A stretch of 64,000 bases of DNA. It comes from Bacteroidales bacterium (GTDB lineage: Bacteria; Bacteroidota; Bacteroidia; Bacteroidales; P3). Positions 23,092 through 31,697 of this stretch are shown here, piece by piece. The translations under genes were made by a program, and so were the position numbers. Location: assembly GCA_017449525.1 (NCBI GenBank), contig JAFTFL010000011.1, positions 1 through 64,000 on the forward strand, in the 5' to 3' direction. The notes beneath the pieces were generated by a model. It was not told the DNA's origin. It saw only the letters and a list, made by a program, of their open reading frames with translations, and did not search any database. Position 1 is the first letter of the stretch, and every line of letters begins with the position of its first letter.

Positions 23092-24238
23092 AGGTAACCT
23101 CCACCTCGTCCACATAGAGGGTGCTGCCTATGGCACCTTCGAAGGTGTCTCCGTTTTTGCTCGACGAGAAGACGATGGTCATGCTGTATCCCTGACGTTG
23201 CAGTGCTGTCGCATCGGGGGTACAGTCCGAGAAGGTCATCTCGAATCGTGTCCACTCGCCTACGGCTGGCAACGATGCCACCTCAGCACGACTGATGATG
23301 TAGGGACTGGTCTCCAAGTCTTCGCCCGTAAGTACCAATGCGTTGCCGTCGGCATCCTCGTTGCGGAAGAAGAGGGCATATATACTGGCTTCGTCTACCT
23401 TGCCTTCCACCACCTTCATGGCAGAGTTGGTGAACTGCTCGCCAGGCTGATACTTGTAGTAGCCCACCACCTTAACGGGACGATGGTTGACTGGTATACC
23501 GAACTCGGTGGTGCGTAGTGGGTTGGTCATGACCTGCTCCACATTGAATCGACCCAGAAAGAGATTGCCTGCGGCAATGGGCTTGCCCATCATGCGTGCA
23601 AGGGTACCAGCGTCCTGTGTGCGAAGGCATGCGCTACGACCGCTGTAGCCGTTGTCCACCGAGCGGGTGGGATAGTCGGCAGGGGTGTAGGAGGAGTTAA
23701 CGATGGCCACCCCTTCGTTGCCCGACGCCCATATGTGGTGCTTTGCGCCGTCGGCATCCACCTCGTAGAACACATGGTAGGTGGTTGTCTTGAACACCGA
23801 GCCCTCCACCGTATCTACATGCTCGAAACTATACCGGCTCGCTGGGGCGTAGGGCTCTTTGAAGGTAACGGTGTACTTGCGGTTCCACGCTCCGTCTTCT
23901 GAGGTAACGGTGTATACCACGCTCCCCTGCGTGAAGTCTTGCAGCGAACCGTTGGCGGGGCTGATGGTGGCACCTGCCGAGAGGGTGAATCGTAGGGGTA
24001 TTGGGGGCAACTCGTCCAATGACAGGACGGTGAAGGTAAGTTCTTGCACGTTCGAGGGGATGTTCTCTATCCTCATGGCAGCGCTGCTGTAGAAGTACTG
24101 TTCGTACGCTTCGCCCTCCACCCAAGCACTGAGTATGTCGCATTCGGTGTGCTTTGCCTCCTCTTTCTTGCAGGAGGGGAATAGGCAAAATACAACTATC
24201 ATTAGGGCTGTAAGCGTGGCCAACTGCAGTTTTTTCAT
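23078..24238 (-). CDS. PCMD-domain lipoprotein
   Basis: This 386-residue protein has a lipobox (LFPSC, Cys23). Residues 30-130 form a cadherin/Ig-like strand domain ending in YTVTSEDGAWNRKYTVTF. The C-terminal 240 residues match the PCMD domain of Bacteroidetes surface proteins: YSFEHVD at the start, RSVDNGYSGRSACLRT, GNLFLGRF, VVGYYKYQPG, and the final GSTLYVDEVEVTYE. PCMD is thought to be related to carbohydrate binding or metabolism, but evidence is thin. It is co-transcribed with the overlapping barrel gene. Confidence 0.83.
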   Translation of the reverse strand: MKKLQLATLTALMIVVFCLFPSCKKEEAKHTECDILSAWVEGEAYEQYFYSSAAMRIENIPSNVQELTFTVLSLDELPPIPLRFTLSAGATISPANGSLQDFTQGSVVYTVTSEDGAWNRKYTVTFKEPYAPASRYSFEHVDTVEGSVFKTTTYHVFYEVDADGAKHHIWASGNEGVAIVNSSYTPADYPTRSVDNGYSGRSACLRTQDAGTLARMMGKPIAAGNLFLGRFNVEQVMTNPLRTTEFGIPVNHRPVKVVGYYKYQPGEQFTNSAMKVVEGKVDEASIYALFFRNEDADGNALVLTGEDLETSPYIISRAEVASLPAVGEWTRFEMTFSDCTPDATALQRQGYSMTIVFSSSKNGDTFEGAIGSTLYVDEVEVTYEAE

Positions 24239-24578
24239 AGTGTTATAGAGTAATTATAGTTCTTTCAATATAGGTGTAAAATAACAAATGATATCTCAAT
24301 GGACTGCAGTATGGTGTTGAGTTCTGACCCATTGCCAGTGTTGCGGTCGGCAGTAAGACACCACTATTTGTACGCAAAGAATATTCCATGTGTTGTGCGG
24401 AGGCGTGTTTGCACGTTCTACTCTAAGATATTATTGGAACGTAGGGTACATATAGAAAAGAGCAAGTTTCCTCCTATCTTTCAATGGGGAATGAACTTGC
24501 TCTTCATAGCGATGGAGCGAAGTGAAGTACGACCGTCTTTGCGGAGGTTGAGTGGTTGAATATCACTTTCGCAGTCTG
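24239..24578. other. Intergenic region upstream of the PCMD gene
   Basis: No gene is supported. It holds a hairpin at 24458-24504 and an AT-rich stretch just upstream of the PCMD start. No clear TAnnTTTG box was found. Confidence 0.5.
24458..24504 (-). terminator. Hairpin downstream of the 24579 lipoprotein gene
   Basis: AAGAGCAAGTT (24458-24468) pairs with AACTTGCTCTT (24494-24504), with a 25-base loop. On the minus strand it is followed by TTCTATATG. A candidate terminator. Confidence 0.5.
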
Positions 24579-25025
24579 TTATTGTTTTAACCGCAGGCGC
24601 ATTACGCGGTGGCCGTGGTACCACACGTCGCATTCTCCACCTTCGGCGGGTTGCAGCACGTAGCCGTTTAGGCTCTCGTGGTCTGCTTGTATGCGGCTGG
24701 TGGTAATGGTGAAGTTGTCAAGCGTGTCCACTTCGTCGGGGGAGAAGAGGTACAGGCAGTCGCCCGTGTACTGTGCGCTGAGTTCTCGCGTATCCAACTC
24801 CAGAGCATCGGCGCTGAGCAGGAGTGCTGCCAGCACGTCCATGTTCGCGGTTATGGTGTCTGCTTCGTTCAGTACAGCCGAGCAGTAGCTTGCCCAATAG
24901 CTTTCCACTACGTCGTAGTCGCCCTCTTTCAGCGTGGCCTCTTTGCAGCCATTCGAACAACCGACTCCCATCAGTGCTACTGCCATGCAGAGACCCATTC
25001 GCATCATCATTCTTTTCGTCTTCAT
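24579..25025 (-). CDS. Small lipoprotein of unknown function
   Basis: This 148-residue protein has a lipoprotein signal (lipobox MGVGC, Cys23). The mature part is acidic (about residues 30-110), with few aromatic residues until the C-terminus, which ends CDVWYHGHRVMRLRLKQ. I do not recognise a family. It stands alone on the minus strand, upstream of the PCMD gene, with a hairpin in between. It is supported as a real gene by the signal peptide, the methionine start and the length. Confidence 0.6.
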   Translation of the reverse strand: MKTKRMMMRMGLCMAVALMGVGCSNGCKEATLKEGDYDVVESYWASYCSAVLNEADTITANMDVLAALLLSADALELDTRELSAQYTGDCLYLFSPDEVDTLDNFTITTSRIQADHESLNGYVLQPAEGGECDVWYHGHRVMRLRLKQ

Positions 25026-25920
25026 TGCGTCCTGGTTTTATGTACACCTTATATATTATAGGTGTACGATTTTGGGTCATAACGTGCAGATGCGGCTGGT
25101 AGTATGTCTGCTATGGGTGGAGCACCAACGAGAGGGGTGCCATGAGGCAGTGGCGGGCTATCAGGGAAAAGTTCGTAATACTGCTGCTGTCTGCTTGAGC
25201 CAATAAGCATGCGTGTAGACTTCGGCTTGAGCGGCGGCAGCCTGCTCCTTGCCATACATCCAACGGGCGAAGTGTACACGGCAAAGTTCTCTGCTTGGAG
25301 GGTTAGCCTAACCGAGGGTGGCCCTAATCCCAATGCCATAAAGTACTTTGGTGTTGTCTCTGTGGGGTAGTTGTGCTGTCTTTGTGGGGTCGTTGTGCAG
25401 TCATGAAGTTTTTGAACTCAGCAGCGGTGAAAAACGTTGCGGACGTGTATTGGACTGCGAAACTGAGATGGTCGGTCTCTTTGGGGTGCGACAGGTTCTG
25501 GTGCATAGCTGTGGACGATGGGCCATACTGTCAGAAAGGCAATCGTAATCATCTGCAGTTGCCTTCGTGCGGCCGTTCGTGCACGCATCTCTTTCATTGG
25601 AGTGGCATGGCATTTTTTCATGGTTTTTGATGTTATGGCGTGTTCTTGATTTGACCGTGCAGAGTTAGGTGTTTTTTTTGATGGCGGTCGGTAGGGGTAT
25701 AAATTTTATAGTATATTTACCAATAAATACTTCTGCGCCTGTCGTGATGTTGTGGTGAACGGGAGCTCTGTGTGCTGGTAAAGTTGCTGTAGGGTCTATT
25801 CGTTGGTGTCGCGGAGACAAGCACGTGGGTATATAAAAAGTGAGACAGTCCGTTCGGGGGGACTGTCTCACTTGGGGTGAGACGGCAAGAGTGTGCCGCC
25901 TCGTAATGAACGCTCTGTGG
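25026..25920. other. 895-bp region without a recognised gene
   Basis: Short open frames occur on both strands, but none has a signal peptide, family match or promoter that I can defend. The right end holds the iorB terminator. The region may contain decayed coding sequence or a small RNA; I cannot tell. Confidence 0.5.
25839..25873 (-). terminator. Intrinsic terminator of iorAB
   Basis: A 14-bp perfect stem (AAGTGAGACAGTCC / GGACTGTCTCACTT) is followed on the minus strand by TTTTTATATA. It lies 48 bases past the iorB stop codon. Confidence 0.88.
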
Positions 25921-26484
25921 CTATTTGGCGTCGCGTCCGGCGCGGATGGCTGCAATGTTGGTGTCCACTACCTCTTGTCCTTTGCGGCCGAAGATGTTGC
26001 AGATGGCCTCTTCCAGCTCAGCGAAATCGATGCCCAGATATGGGGCAGCAGCACCCAAGAGCACCATGTTACCACGGGCATGGAGTTGCTTGGCTATCTC
26101 GTTGGCGTTGAAGCTGACGCAGTGCTTCAGTTTGCCCAACTCGGCGTTCACCTGCTCCATGGCGGGATAGTTCGTTATGTTAATGAAGGGGTCGCTGTTG
26201 GTGATTACCCATCCTTCGGGGCTGAGGAACGGCAGGTAGCGCAGTGCCTCCATTGGCTCAGAGCTGAGAATGATGTCGGCCTTCCCTTCGGGAATGACGT
26301 CAGAGAATATGGGTTCGCTGCTGATGCGCAGGTGGCTGAACACCGAACCTCCACGCTGGCTCATGCCGTGGATTTCACTTTGTTTCACATTCATGCCCAG
26401 CTTGAGGGCTGCATCGCTGATGATTTTGGCCACGGATACAATGCCGTCGCCACCTACACCGCACAATATGATGTCTTTTTTCAT
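25921..26484 (-). CDS. iorB: Indolepyruvate ferredoxin oxidoreductase, beta subunit
   Basis: This 187-residue cytosolic protein carries the gamma-type domain of 2-oxoacid:ferredoxin oxidoreductases. The N-terminal GVGGDGIVSVAKII and the SEIHGMSQRGGSVFSHLRI segment (residues about 36-54) are diagnostic. With IorA it oxidatively decarboxylates aryl-pyruvates from aromatic amino acid breakdown, reducing ferredoxin and forming aryl-acetyl-CoA; the reaction may run in reverse for biosynthesis. It lies 75 bases downstream of iorA. A strong terminator follows. Confidence 0.92.
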   Translation of the reverse strand: MKKDIILCGVGGDGIVSVAKIISDAALKLGMNVKQSEIHGMSQRGGSVFSHLRISSEPIFSDVIPEGKADIILSSEPMEALRYLPFLSPEGWVITNSDPFINITNYPAMEQVNAELGKLKHCVSFNANEIAKQLHARGNMVLLGAAAPYLGIDFAELEEAICNIFGRKGQEVVDTNIAAIRAGRDAK

Positions 26485-26559
26485 AATCGGTTATCTGTGT
26501 TTGTGAAGGGCGACGAGGGGAATGCCGTGCGGCTTCGTCGCCCGTGGTCCTGTCTATGC

Positions 26560-28143
26560 TTATTTGGCCGATACTCTTTTCTTGTTCTCGACGATACAGA
26601 CGCGTTGCGGTATGATAACGCTTACTCCGTTGTAGGCGATCTCTTCCTCGAGTATCTTCTTAAATTCTTCGTGGTTCTTCTTCAAGGGCACTATGGTGCG
26701 GATGTGGTCGGGATCGACGCCAAGCCCCTTGCAGATGTTGAAGAGTTTCATATTGGCGCTGCTGGGTTGGCCACCAGTCATGGCGGTGATGTCGTTGTCG
26801 AGTATCATCACAACCACGTTGGCTTTTTCGTTCACGCAGTCCAGCAGACCCGTCATGCCGCTATGGCCGAAGGTGCCGTCGCCTATGACTGCCAGCGAGG
26901 GGAAGATGCCCATCTCGGCTGCTCCCTTTGCCATAGTGATAGAGGCTCCCATACAGACGGTGGTGTTGATGGCGCCCATGTTAAATCCAAGTGTGTAGCA
27001 ACCGATGTCGCCAAACACGCGGCCGTGCTCGTACTGTTTCATCACTTCGATGACTGCTTCATAACTGTCGATGTGGGGGCATCCTGCGCAGAGTGCCGGT
27101 GGGCGGTTGGTAACCACAGCGGGTACTGCGGCGCCGCTCTCCATAGGCTTGCCTAATGCTTTGGCCACCTTCTCGGCGTTGAGCTCGCCGTCTCGGCGGA
27201 TGGTCTCGTCAAGGCGTCCGTGCACGGGCTTGCCTTTGCCGAGGAATCCCTTGATGTGCTCTTCAACAAAGGGCTGACCGTCTTCGAGAACGAGCAGGCT
27301 GTCGCACTCGTCGTAGAGTTTGCTCAGTAGGCTGTAGGGCAACGGGTACTGGGTGATTTTAACCACGGGGTAGGGGCAATGGCCGTCAGGATAATTCTCC
27401 ATAAGGTAATTGTATGCAATACCAGTGGTGATGATGCCCAGCTTCTTGTCTGCTCCTGCAATGTAGCGGTTGTAGCCGCTTTCTTCACTGCTCTTGGTGA
27501 AGAGGGGCTGCTTGTCAATGAGCTCACGATACAGGCGTTTTGCGTTGACGGGCAGCAGCACGAAGCTCTTCGGGTCGTTGGGGTAGCTTATTGGGTTTTG
27601 GGGCAGCGCCTCGCGACGTTCCACACCGGCGCGGCTGTGTGCCAAGCGGGTTGGTATACGCATCAGGATGGGGGTGCCCAACTTCTCGCTCAGTTCGTAG
27701 CCGAAGAACACCATGTCATACGCTTCTTGTTGGTTCGAGGGCTCGAGCATTGGAATCATGGCCCAATGACCGTAGTAGCGGCTATCCTGTTCGTCCTGCG
27801 AGGAGAACATGCTGGGGTCGTCGGCTACCACGATAAGGACACCCTTGGTGCCGATGATAGCGGCATTCATGAAAGGGTCTCCGCAAACGTTCAGTCCGAC
27901 GTGCTTCATGCAGGTCATGGCTCTTTTGCCTGCGTAGGCCACTCCCAGGGAGGCCTCGAGGGCGGTCTTCTCGTTAGAGCACCAGTTCGCTACGATGTTC
28001 TTCGCTTTTGCTTCTTTCGACTTAATCACGTACTCGGTGATTTGGGTCGACGGCGTACCGGGATAGCTGTTGATGGCACTGCCACCAGCGTCTATGAATG
28101 CTTGGGCTATTGCTTCGTCGCCCAGGAGGAGTGTTTTTTGCAT
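26560..28143 (-). CDS. iorA: Indolepyruvate ferredoxin oxidoreductase, alpha subunit
   Basis: This 527-residue protein has the pyrimidine domain at the N-terminus (INSYPGTPSTQI near 24), a central domain, and the thiamine-diphosphate-binding domain (CAGCPH near 355; GDGTFGHSG near 420 followed by NDITAMTGGQ). Many archaeal and clostridial IorA proteins run to about 600 residues and end in a two-cluster ferredoxin domain. Here the protein stops at ENKKRVSAK without CxxCxxC motifs, so electrons must leave through another iron-sulfur protein. A -7 box (TATCTTTG, minus strand) lies at 28198-28205. Confidence 0.93.
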   Translation of the reverse strand: MQKTLLLGDEAIAQAFIDAGGSAINSYPGTPSTQITEYVIKSKEAKAKNIVANWCSNEKTALEASLGVAYAGKRAMTCMKHVGLNVCGDPFMNAAIIGTKGVLIVVADDPSMFSSQDEQDSRYYGHWAMIPMLEPSNQQEAYDMVFFGYELSEKLGTPILMRIPTRLAHSRAGVERREALPQNPISYPNDPKSFVLLPVNAKRLYRELIDKQPLFTKSSEESGYNRYIAGADKKLGIITTGIAYNYLMENYPDGHCPYPVVKITQYPLPYSLLSKLYDECDSLLVLEDGQPFVEEHIKGFLGKGKPVHGRLDETIRRDGELNAEKVAKALGKPMESGAAVPAVVTNRPPALCAGCPHIDSYEAVIEVMKQYEHGRVFGDIGCYTLGFNMGAINTTVCMGASITMAKGAAEMGIFPSLAVIGDGTFGHSGMTGLLDCVNEKANVVVMILDNDITAMTGGQPSSANMKLFNICKGLGVDPDHIRTIVPLKKNHEEFKKILEEEIAYNGVSVIIPQRVCIVENKKRVSAK

Positions 28144-28197
28144 AGTGTGCTATGTTTAGGATGTATACAACAATACAATGTATTTCTTTGCAGGTTG

Positions 28198-28205
28198 CAA
28201 AGATA
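28198..28205 (-). promoter_or_regulatory. Candidate -7 element for iorAB
   Basis: The minus strand reads TATCTTTG followed by CA, matching TAnnTTTG, 55 bases before the iorA start. The -33 element is not evident. Confidence 0.5.
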
Positions 28206-28329
28206 CAACATTTTTCTGAATATGTGCGCTGTTGCTGGTGCAGATGGCGCGCTGTCGCTGGTCAGGTGGTGTGCGAGCGTAGGGGTGGGGCTGTTGCGGT
28301 GGGGCGGCGAGCGCCGATGTGTGGGCTGC

Positions 28330-29754
28330 TTAGCGCAGGGCATTCAGCAACCACTGTGCCATCATTTCGAGGGCTTCGGGGGCGAAGGTCTCCTCGATTA
28401 GGAGGTATTCCTCGGTGTGGCCGGTGGTGCAGTGCTGGAAGAGGTGGTTGAGGCCGTTCAGCTGGTGGGTGGTTGCGGTGGTGTGGGTGGCGAGCCGTGC
28501 TATGGCGGGCAGGTTGTCGGCGGCCAGCACCTGCCGGTCCAGGCTGCCGGTCATGGCCAGCAGGGGGCAGCGCACGCGCCCCATCCACTGTGCTGGGTCG
28601 AGGCTTACAAAGGTGCGCATCCAGGGAATGTTCAGTTGTTGTGCCAGGGCGAAGGCGAAGCCTTTGGGTAGCCCTACGCTGTCGAGTGAGGTCTGAGGCA
28701 GTCCGCTGTGCTGCTGCTCGTCGGCCACGATGGTGCGTACGGCTGCGGTGAGGTCGGCAGGGGCTACGGCGCTCAAGGTGTCGAGGCACCGCTGCATGAT
28801 GTGCAGCCGCGTGGTGAGGGCTTGGGGGTTGGCTTCGGCGTAGAGGGCGCGGTTTTGCTGCAGCAGCACGTCGCGTCCGCTGCATCCCTGTCCGCCCAGT
28901 AGGACGATGGCGGCCACGTGGCGGTTGCGCGCGGCTATGAGCGAGGCGATGGTGGCTCCCTCGCTGTGGCCTACGATGCCTACGCTGTGGCGGTCGATGC
29001 GCGGATGACGGCGCAAGAGGCGCAGTAGGGCTTCGGCGTCGTCGGCAAAGTCGAGGGTGGTGGCATCTTCTACCGGTCCGGTGGATTGGCCTACGCCGCG
29101 GTCGTCGTAGCGCAGGGTGGCAATGCCGTGGGCGGCCAACTCTTCGGCTATCACGAGGAAGGGCTTGTGGTGGAAGAGGGTCTCGTCGCGGTCTTGTTGG
29201 CCGCTGCCGCTCACCAGCAGCACGGCGGGTGCACGGCTGCCGGCCAGTGCTTGGCGGGGCAACGCTAAGGTGCCGCTGAGCACTACGGTACGTCCCTCGC
29301 GGTCGGTGCGCTGCAGCGTAACGGGCTCTTCGGTGAAGGAGTAGGGGGGCGAGGGTGTTTGTGGCCGGTTGAGGTGGAGCAGTGTGTCGGCAGGGCGGAA
29401 CACGATGGGACAGTTCAAGGCGCGCTGGCGCACGCTGCCGTGCCAGGTGCTGTCGGCTGGGTGGTAGACCAGTTGCAGCCGCAGTGCGAGGCTTTTGGCC
29501 GACAGGTGCAGGGTGTCGCTTGCGCGGCGGTAGGTGCTGACGGGCAGCGGCTGTGTCGACTGCAGGGGGCTGTAGAGTTGCGGGGCTGCGGTGTCGGTGC
29601 CGAGGTGCAGCGAAAGGGGCAGCGACACATCGACTATCCAGCCTGTCCACCAGCCCGATTGCGCGGGACCGAGCTTAGGCATCATGAGGCTCACCAGCAG
29701 CGTCAGGCCGAGGAGGATGTGCTGTACGGGGGCGAAAGGTGCGCAGCGGTTCAT
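28330..29754 (-). CDS. Exported alpha/beta hydrolase (S33 type)
   Basis: This 474-residue protein has a hydrophobic signal segment (about residues 13-31), a 110-residue N-terminal strand-rich domain, and then an alpha/beta-hydrolase fold. The catalytic set is visible: nucleophile elbow GHSEG near residue 265, acid in TGSLDRQV near 410, and histidine in NGLNHLFQH near 438. The oxyanion region is LLVSGSGQQDRDE near 185. It looks like a periplasmic or surface esterase/peptidase of the kind found in Bacteroidetes. The start at 29754 was chosen because it overlaps the gldD stop codon as ATGA, so the two genes are translationally coupled. Substrate unknown. Confidence 0.82.
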   Translation of the reverse strand: MNRCAPFAPVQHILLGLTLLVSLMMPKLGPAQSGWWTGWIVDVSLPLSLHLGTDTAAPQLYSPLQSTQPLPVSTYRRASDTLHLSAKSLALRLQLVYHPADSTWHGSVRQRALNCPIVFRPADTLLHLNRPQTPSPPYSFTEEPVTLQRTDREGRTVVLSGTLALPRQALAGSRAPAVLLVSGSGQQDRDETLFHHKPFLVIAEELAAHGIATLRYDDRGVGQSTGPVEDATTLDFADDAEALLRLLRRHPRIDRHSVGIVGHSEGATIASLIAARNRHVAAIVLLGGQGCSGRDVLLQQNRALYAEANPQALTTRLHIMQRCLDTLSAVAPADLTAAVRTIVADEQQHSGLPQTSLDSVGLPKGFAFALAQQLNIPWMRTFVSLDPAQWMGRVRCPLLAMTGSLDRQVLAADNLPAIARLATHTTATTHQLNGLNHLFQHCTTGHTEEYLLIEETFAPEALEMMAQWLLNALR

Positions 29755-30362
29755 GGGCGGGTGGGGGATGAAGGGTTGTTGCGCCAACGGAGGGTCTCCA
29801 CTAAGTGTATGAGGTCCTGCTGCAGGTAGTCCAGCACAGGTGCCAGGCTGTCGTTGCGCGGTGGGCAGTCCAGAAAGAGCGAACCGCGCAGAAAGTGCTG
29901 CACACTGTCGGTGGCCCAGAACTGGAAGGTGCTGGCCACTGCGCTGCCTTTCAGCCTGTAGGTGGTGGCAAAAACGCGCGCTGCCGCGTCAATGTACTGT
30001 TTCTCCTCTACGCCCGAGGTCTGGTCGAAGTGCATCTTCAGCAGGCGGTAACTGGTGTCTATCTGGTTGGGCAGGTCGGCAGGCTTGCGCAGGGGCTTGT
30101 AGCTGAGGTACACCAGTCCGCGGTAGTCGGGATAGGTGAGGTCGACCCATATCTCGGAGGCGTTGCGCCGCTTGACGGTCATCTGTGCATCGGTGGCGCG
30201 CTCAAAGCGGAAGGGGAGCACCGCGGTGTCGCAGAGGGTGTAGGCCTTGTCGGGCAGGTCGAGGCGCACGAAGGTACGCGGTTTGGGGGTGTAGTCGTCG
30301 CCTGTGCACGCGGCGCACAGTAGGGTGCACAGCAGGGCGGTGGCGAATAGGTGTCTTTTCAT
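29751..30362 (-). CDS. gldD: Gliding motility-type lipoprotein GldD
   Basis: This 203-residue lipoprotein (lipobox CAAC, Cys19) matches GldD along its length: PKPRTFVRLDLPDKAYTL after the signal, LSYKPL near residue 88, then SYRLLKMHFDQTSGVEE, FQFWATDSVQHFLRGSLFLD, PPRNDSLAPVLDYL and DLIHLVETLRW. GldD was defined in Flavobacterium gliding. In non-gliding Bacteroidales it is retained with an unclear envelope role, possibly related to type IX secretion. The common neighbours gldE and mutY are not here; instead an alpha/beta hydrolase is coupled to it. Confidence 0.9.
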   Translation of the reverse strand: MKRHLFATALLCTLLCAACTGDDYTPKPRTFVRLDLPDKAYTLCDTAVLPFRFERATDAQMTVKRRNASEIWVDLTYPDYRGLVYLSYKPLRKPADLPNQIDTSYRLLKMHFDQTSGVEEKQYIDAAARVFATTYRLKGSAVASTFQFWATDSVQHFLRGSLFLDCPPRNDSLAPVLDYLQQDLIHLVETLRWRNNPSSPTRP

Positions 30363-30606
30363 TGCTTCGCAGTAGGTTGTGCCCTAAGCGGTGTGGGACT
30401 GACCCAGCAACGCCGCAGGCGGTAACGGAGTGCAAAATTACGCAAAAAGGCCGACATGGCACCCCCATGCCTCGGCGCGAGGGGGCGCGTGGTGCCGCCG
30501 GACAGGTCAGCATAGGCCCTGCGGCAAAATATTAAAACGACTACGGGTGTTAAATTCCGTCTGTGTGGGGACGACGGCCGAGGGCTGCGGTCGGCAGCAC
30601 GGTGTG

Positions 30607-30770
30607 TCGCACGGCAGCTGCCTCGATGCCGTACGGCAGCCGTCCCGATGCTGTGCGGCATTGGGGGCAGATGTCGTACGGCATGTGGTGTGCACAACAA
30701 GGTGGAATATAGTAAATTCGCTGCATGGTGCACGGCGTGCCGTACGGCAGCGGGGGGTGCTGCCCTACGG
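30607..30770. repeat. Array D of 22-bp-phased palindromic sites
   Basis: Sites start at 30607 (TCGCACGG), 30629 (CCGTACGG), 30651 (CTGTGCGG), 30674 (TCGTACGG), 30740 (CCGTACGG) and 30763 (CCCTACGG). The intervals are 22, 22, 23, 66 and 23, almost the same as array A. Two sites are perfect 12-bp palindromes, TGCCGTACGGCA. Confidence 0.87.
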
Positions 30771-31011
30771 CAGGGGCGGCTGGGCTCAGTTGTTAAAAGG
30801 GCGAAATCGAACGGTGAGTGGGGCGGAAGCACCGCGGCAGAAAGGGGAGGCAACGGGCGGTTGCGGTTGCAAAGGTACGACGATTTTAGCATTTCGGACG
30901 AGGAGAGATCCTGTTTTAACAATTGGACTCTATCTGGCGTGCAGCACGGGGCGAAGGGCGGCGCGCCAACGGACGCAGGGCGTGTGGGCCACGCGTGTGT
31001 AAAAAAACATG

Positions 31012-31019
31012 TATCTTTG
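31012..31019 (+). promoter_or_regulatory. Candidate -7 element for the 31065 lipoprotein gene
   Basis: TATCTTTG followed by CACC matches TAnnTTTG and lies 46 bases before the start codon. Confidence 0.5.
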
Positions 31020-31064
31020 CACCGTCAAAACACGAAGTATAACCAACAAAAACCAGACGCAACT

Positions 31065-31592
31065 ATGAAACGCACATTCTTGGCCTGCATGATGACAGTA
31101 GCTCTGTTGGGCTTTGCAGCCTGCAAGTCGGGCGAAGACAAGAAGGACGAAGAGAACAAGCACTACGCTGAGCAGATGGTGGGCGACTACGACGTTGTCT
31201 ACAGCGGCACTGTTACGGTCAATGTACCTACCGAGGGCGAGCGCTCTGTTAACATTCCGCAGCGCAACACCACGGCCACCCTCTCCCTCGACGGCGACGA
31301 TGGACACGTGAAAATGGTGATGGACCGCGTAACTACCACCGGTTATGTGGACAAGGAGGGTCTGCACCTTGATTCACAGAACGCCAACGACCTCTTGTCG
31401 AGCATTGGTCTCCCAAGCGAGTTCTCTTTCCTCCAAGGGCTGCAAGCCGATATTACCATCAAGTACACCACCGCTCCGCTGCTGAGCAAAAGTGCCACCT
31501 CTTGGAATGGCAACTTCAGCGGCAACGTGTCGTACTCCATTGTTACAGTGCCCGTCAACGGCACGCTGAACTACACGGCCACCAAGAAATAA
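31065..31592 (+). CDS. Lipoprotein, short paralogue of the next gene
   Basis: This 175-residue protein has a lipobox (FAACK, Cys20). After a charged linker (GEDKKDEENKH) comes a beta-rich domain of about 140 residues: MVGDYDVVYSGTVTV at the start, VDKEGLHLDSQ in the middle, and SYSIVTVPVNGTLNYTAT at the end. The same landmarks occur in the C-terminal half of the product of 31698-32666 (IVGRYDVGYIAVATYTL, VDEQGLHLADM, VYNEVSIPVTGTITFIAT). It resembles calycin-like lipoproteins of Bacteroidales in size and strand pattern, but I cannot name a family. The start at 31065 gives the signal peptide. Confidence 0.72.
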   Translation: MKRTFLACMMTVALLGFAACKSGEDKKDEENKHYAEQMVGDYDVVYSGTVTVNVPTEGERSVNIPQRNTTATLSLDGDDGHVKMVMDRVTTTGYVDKEGLHLDSQNANDLLSSIGLPSEFSFLQGLQADITIKYTTAPLLSKSATSWNGNFSGNVSYSIVTVPVNGTLNYTATKK

Positions 31593-31697
31593 GGCTGTGC
31601 CGTATTTTGAATCTGCAGTAGGTGCAGGCGCACAGCGCGTTGCCCCCTATTGTGTTGCAACAGATAACCATACGTTAACAGTAGAAAAACCATCCCT

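Larger units (their letters stand above)
30363..31064. other. 702-bp divergent intergenic region (gldD / lipoprotein)
   Basis: It holds array D (30607-30770), a leftward TACCTTTG box at 30870-30877, a second leftward TAATTTTG box near gldD (30433-30440), and a rightward TATCTTTG box at 31012-31019. Open frames through the array are biased translations of the repeat and are not accepted as genes. Confidence 0.7.

Noticed and set aside
25840..27156. 438-codon plus-strand frame over iorB and iorA
   Set aside because: It runs through the iorAB terminator and two well-supported genes on the other strand.
30359..30922. Minus-strand open frame through array D
   Set aside because: Its apparent repeats (AVRH) are just the array core translated. 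Composition is not protein-like, and a similar frame through array A has a different sequence.
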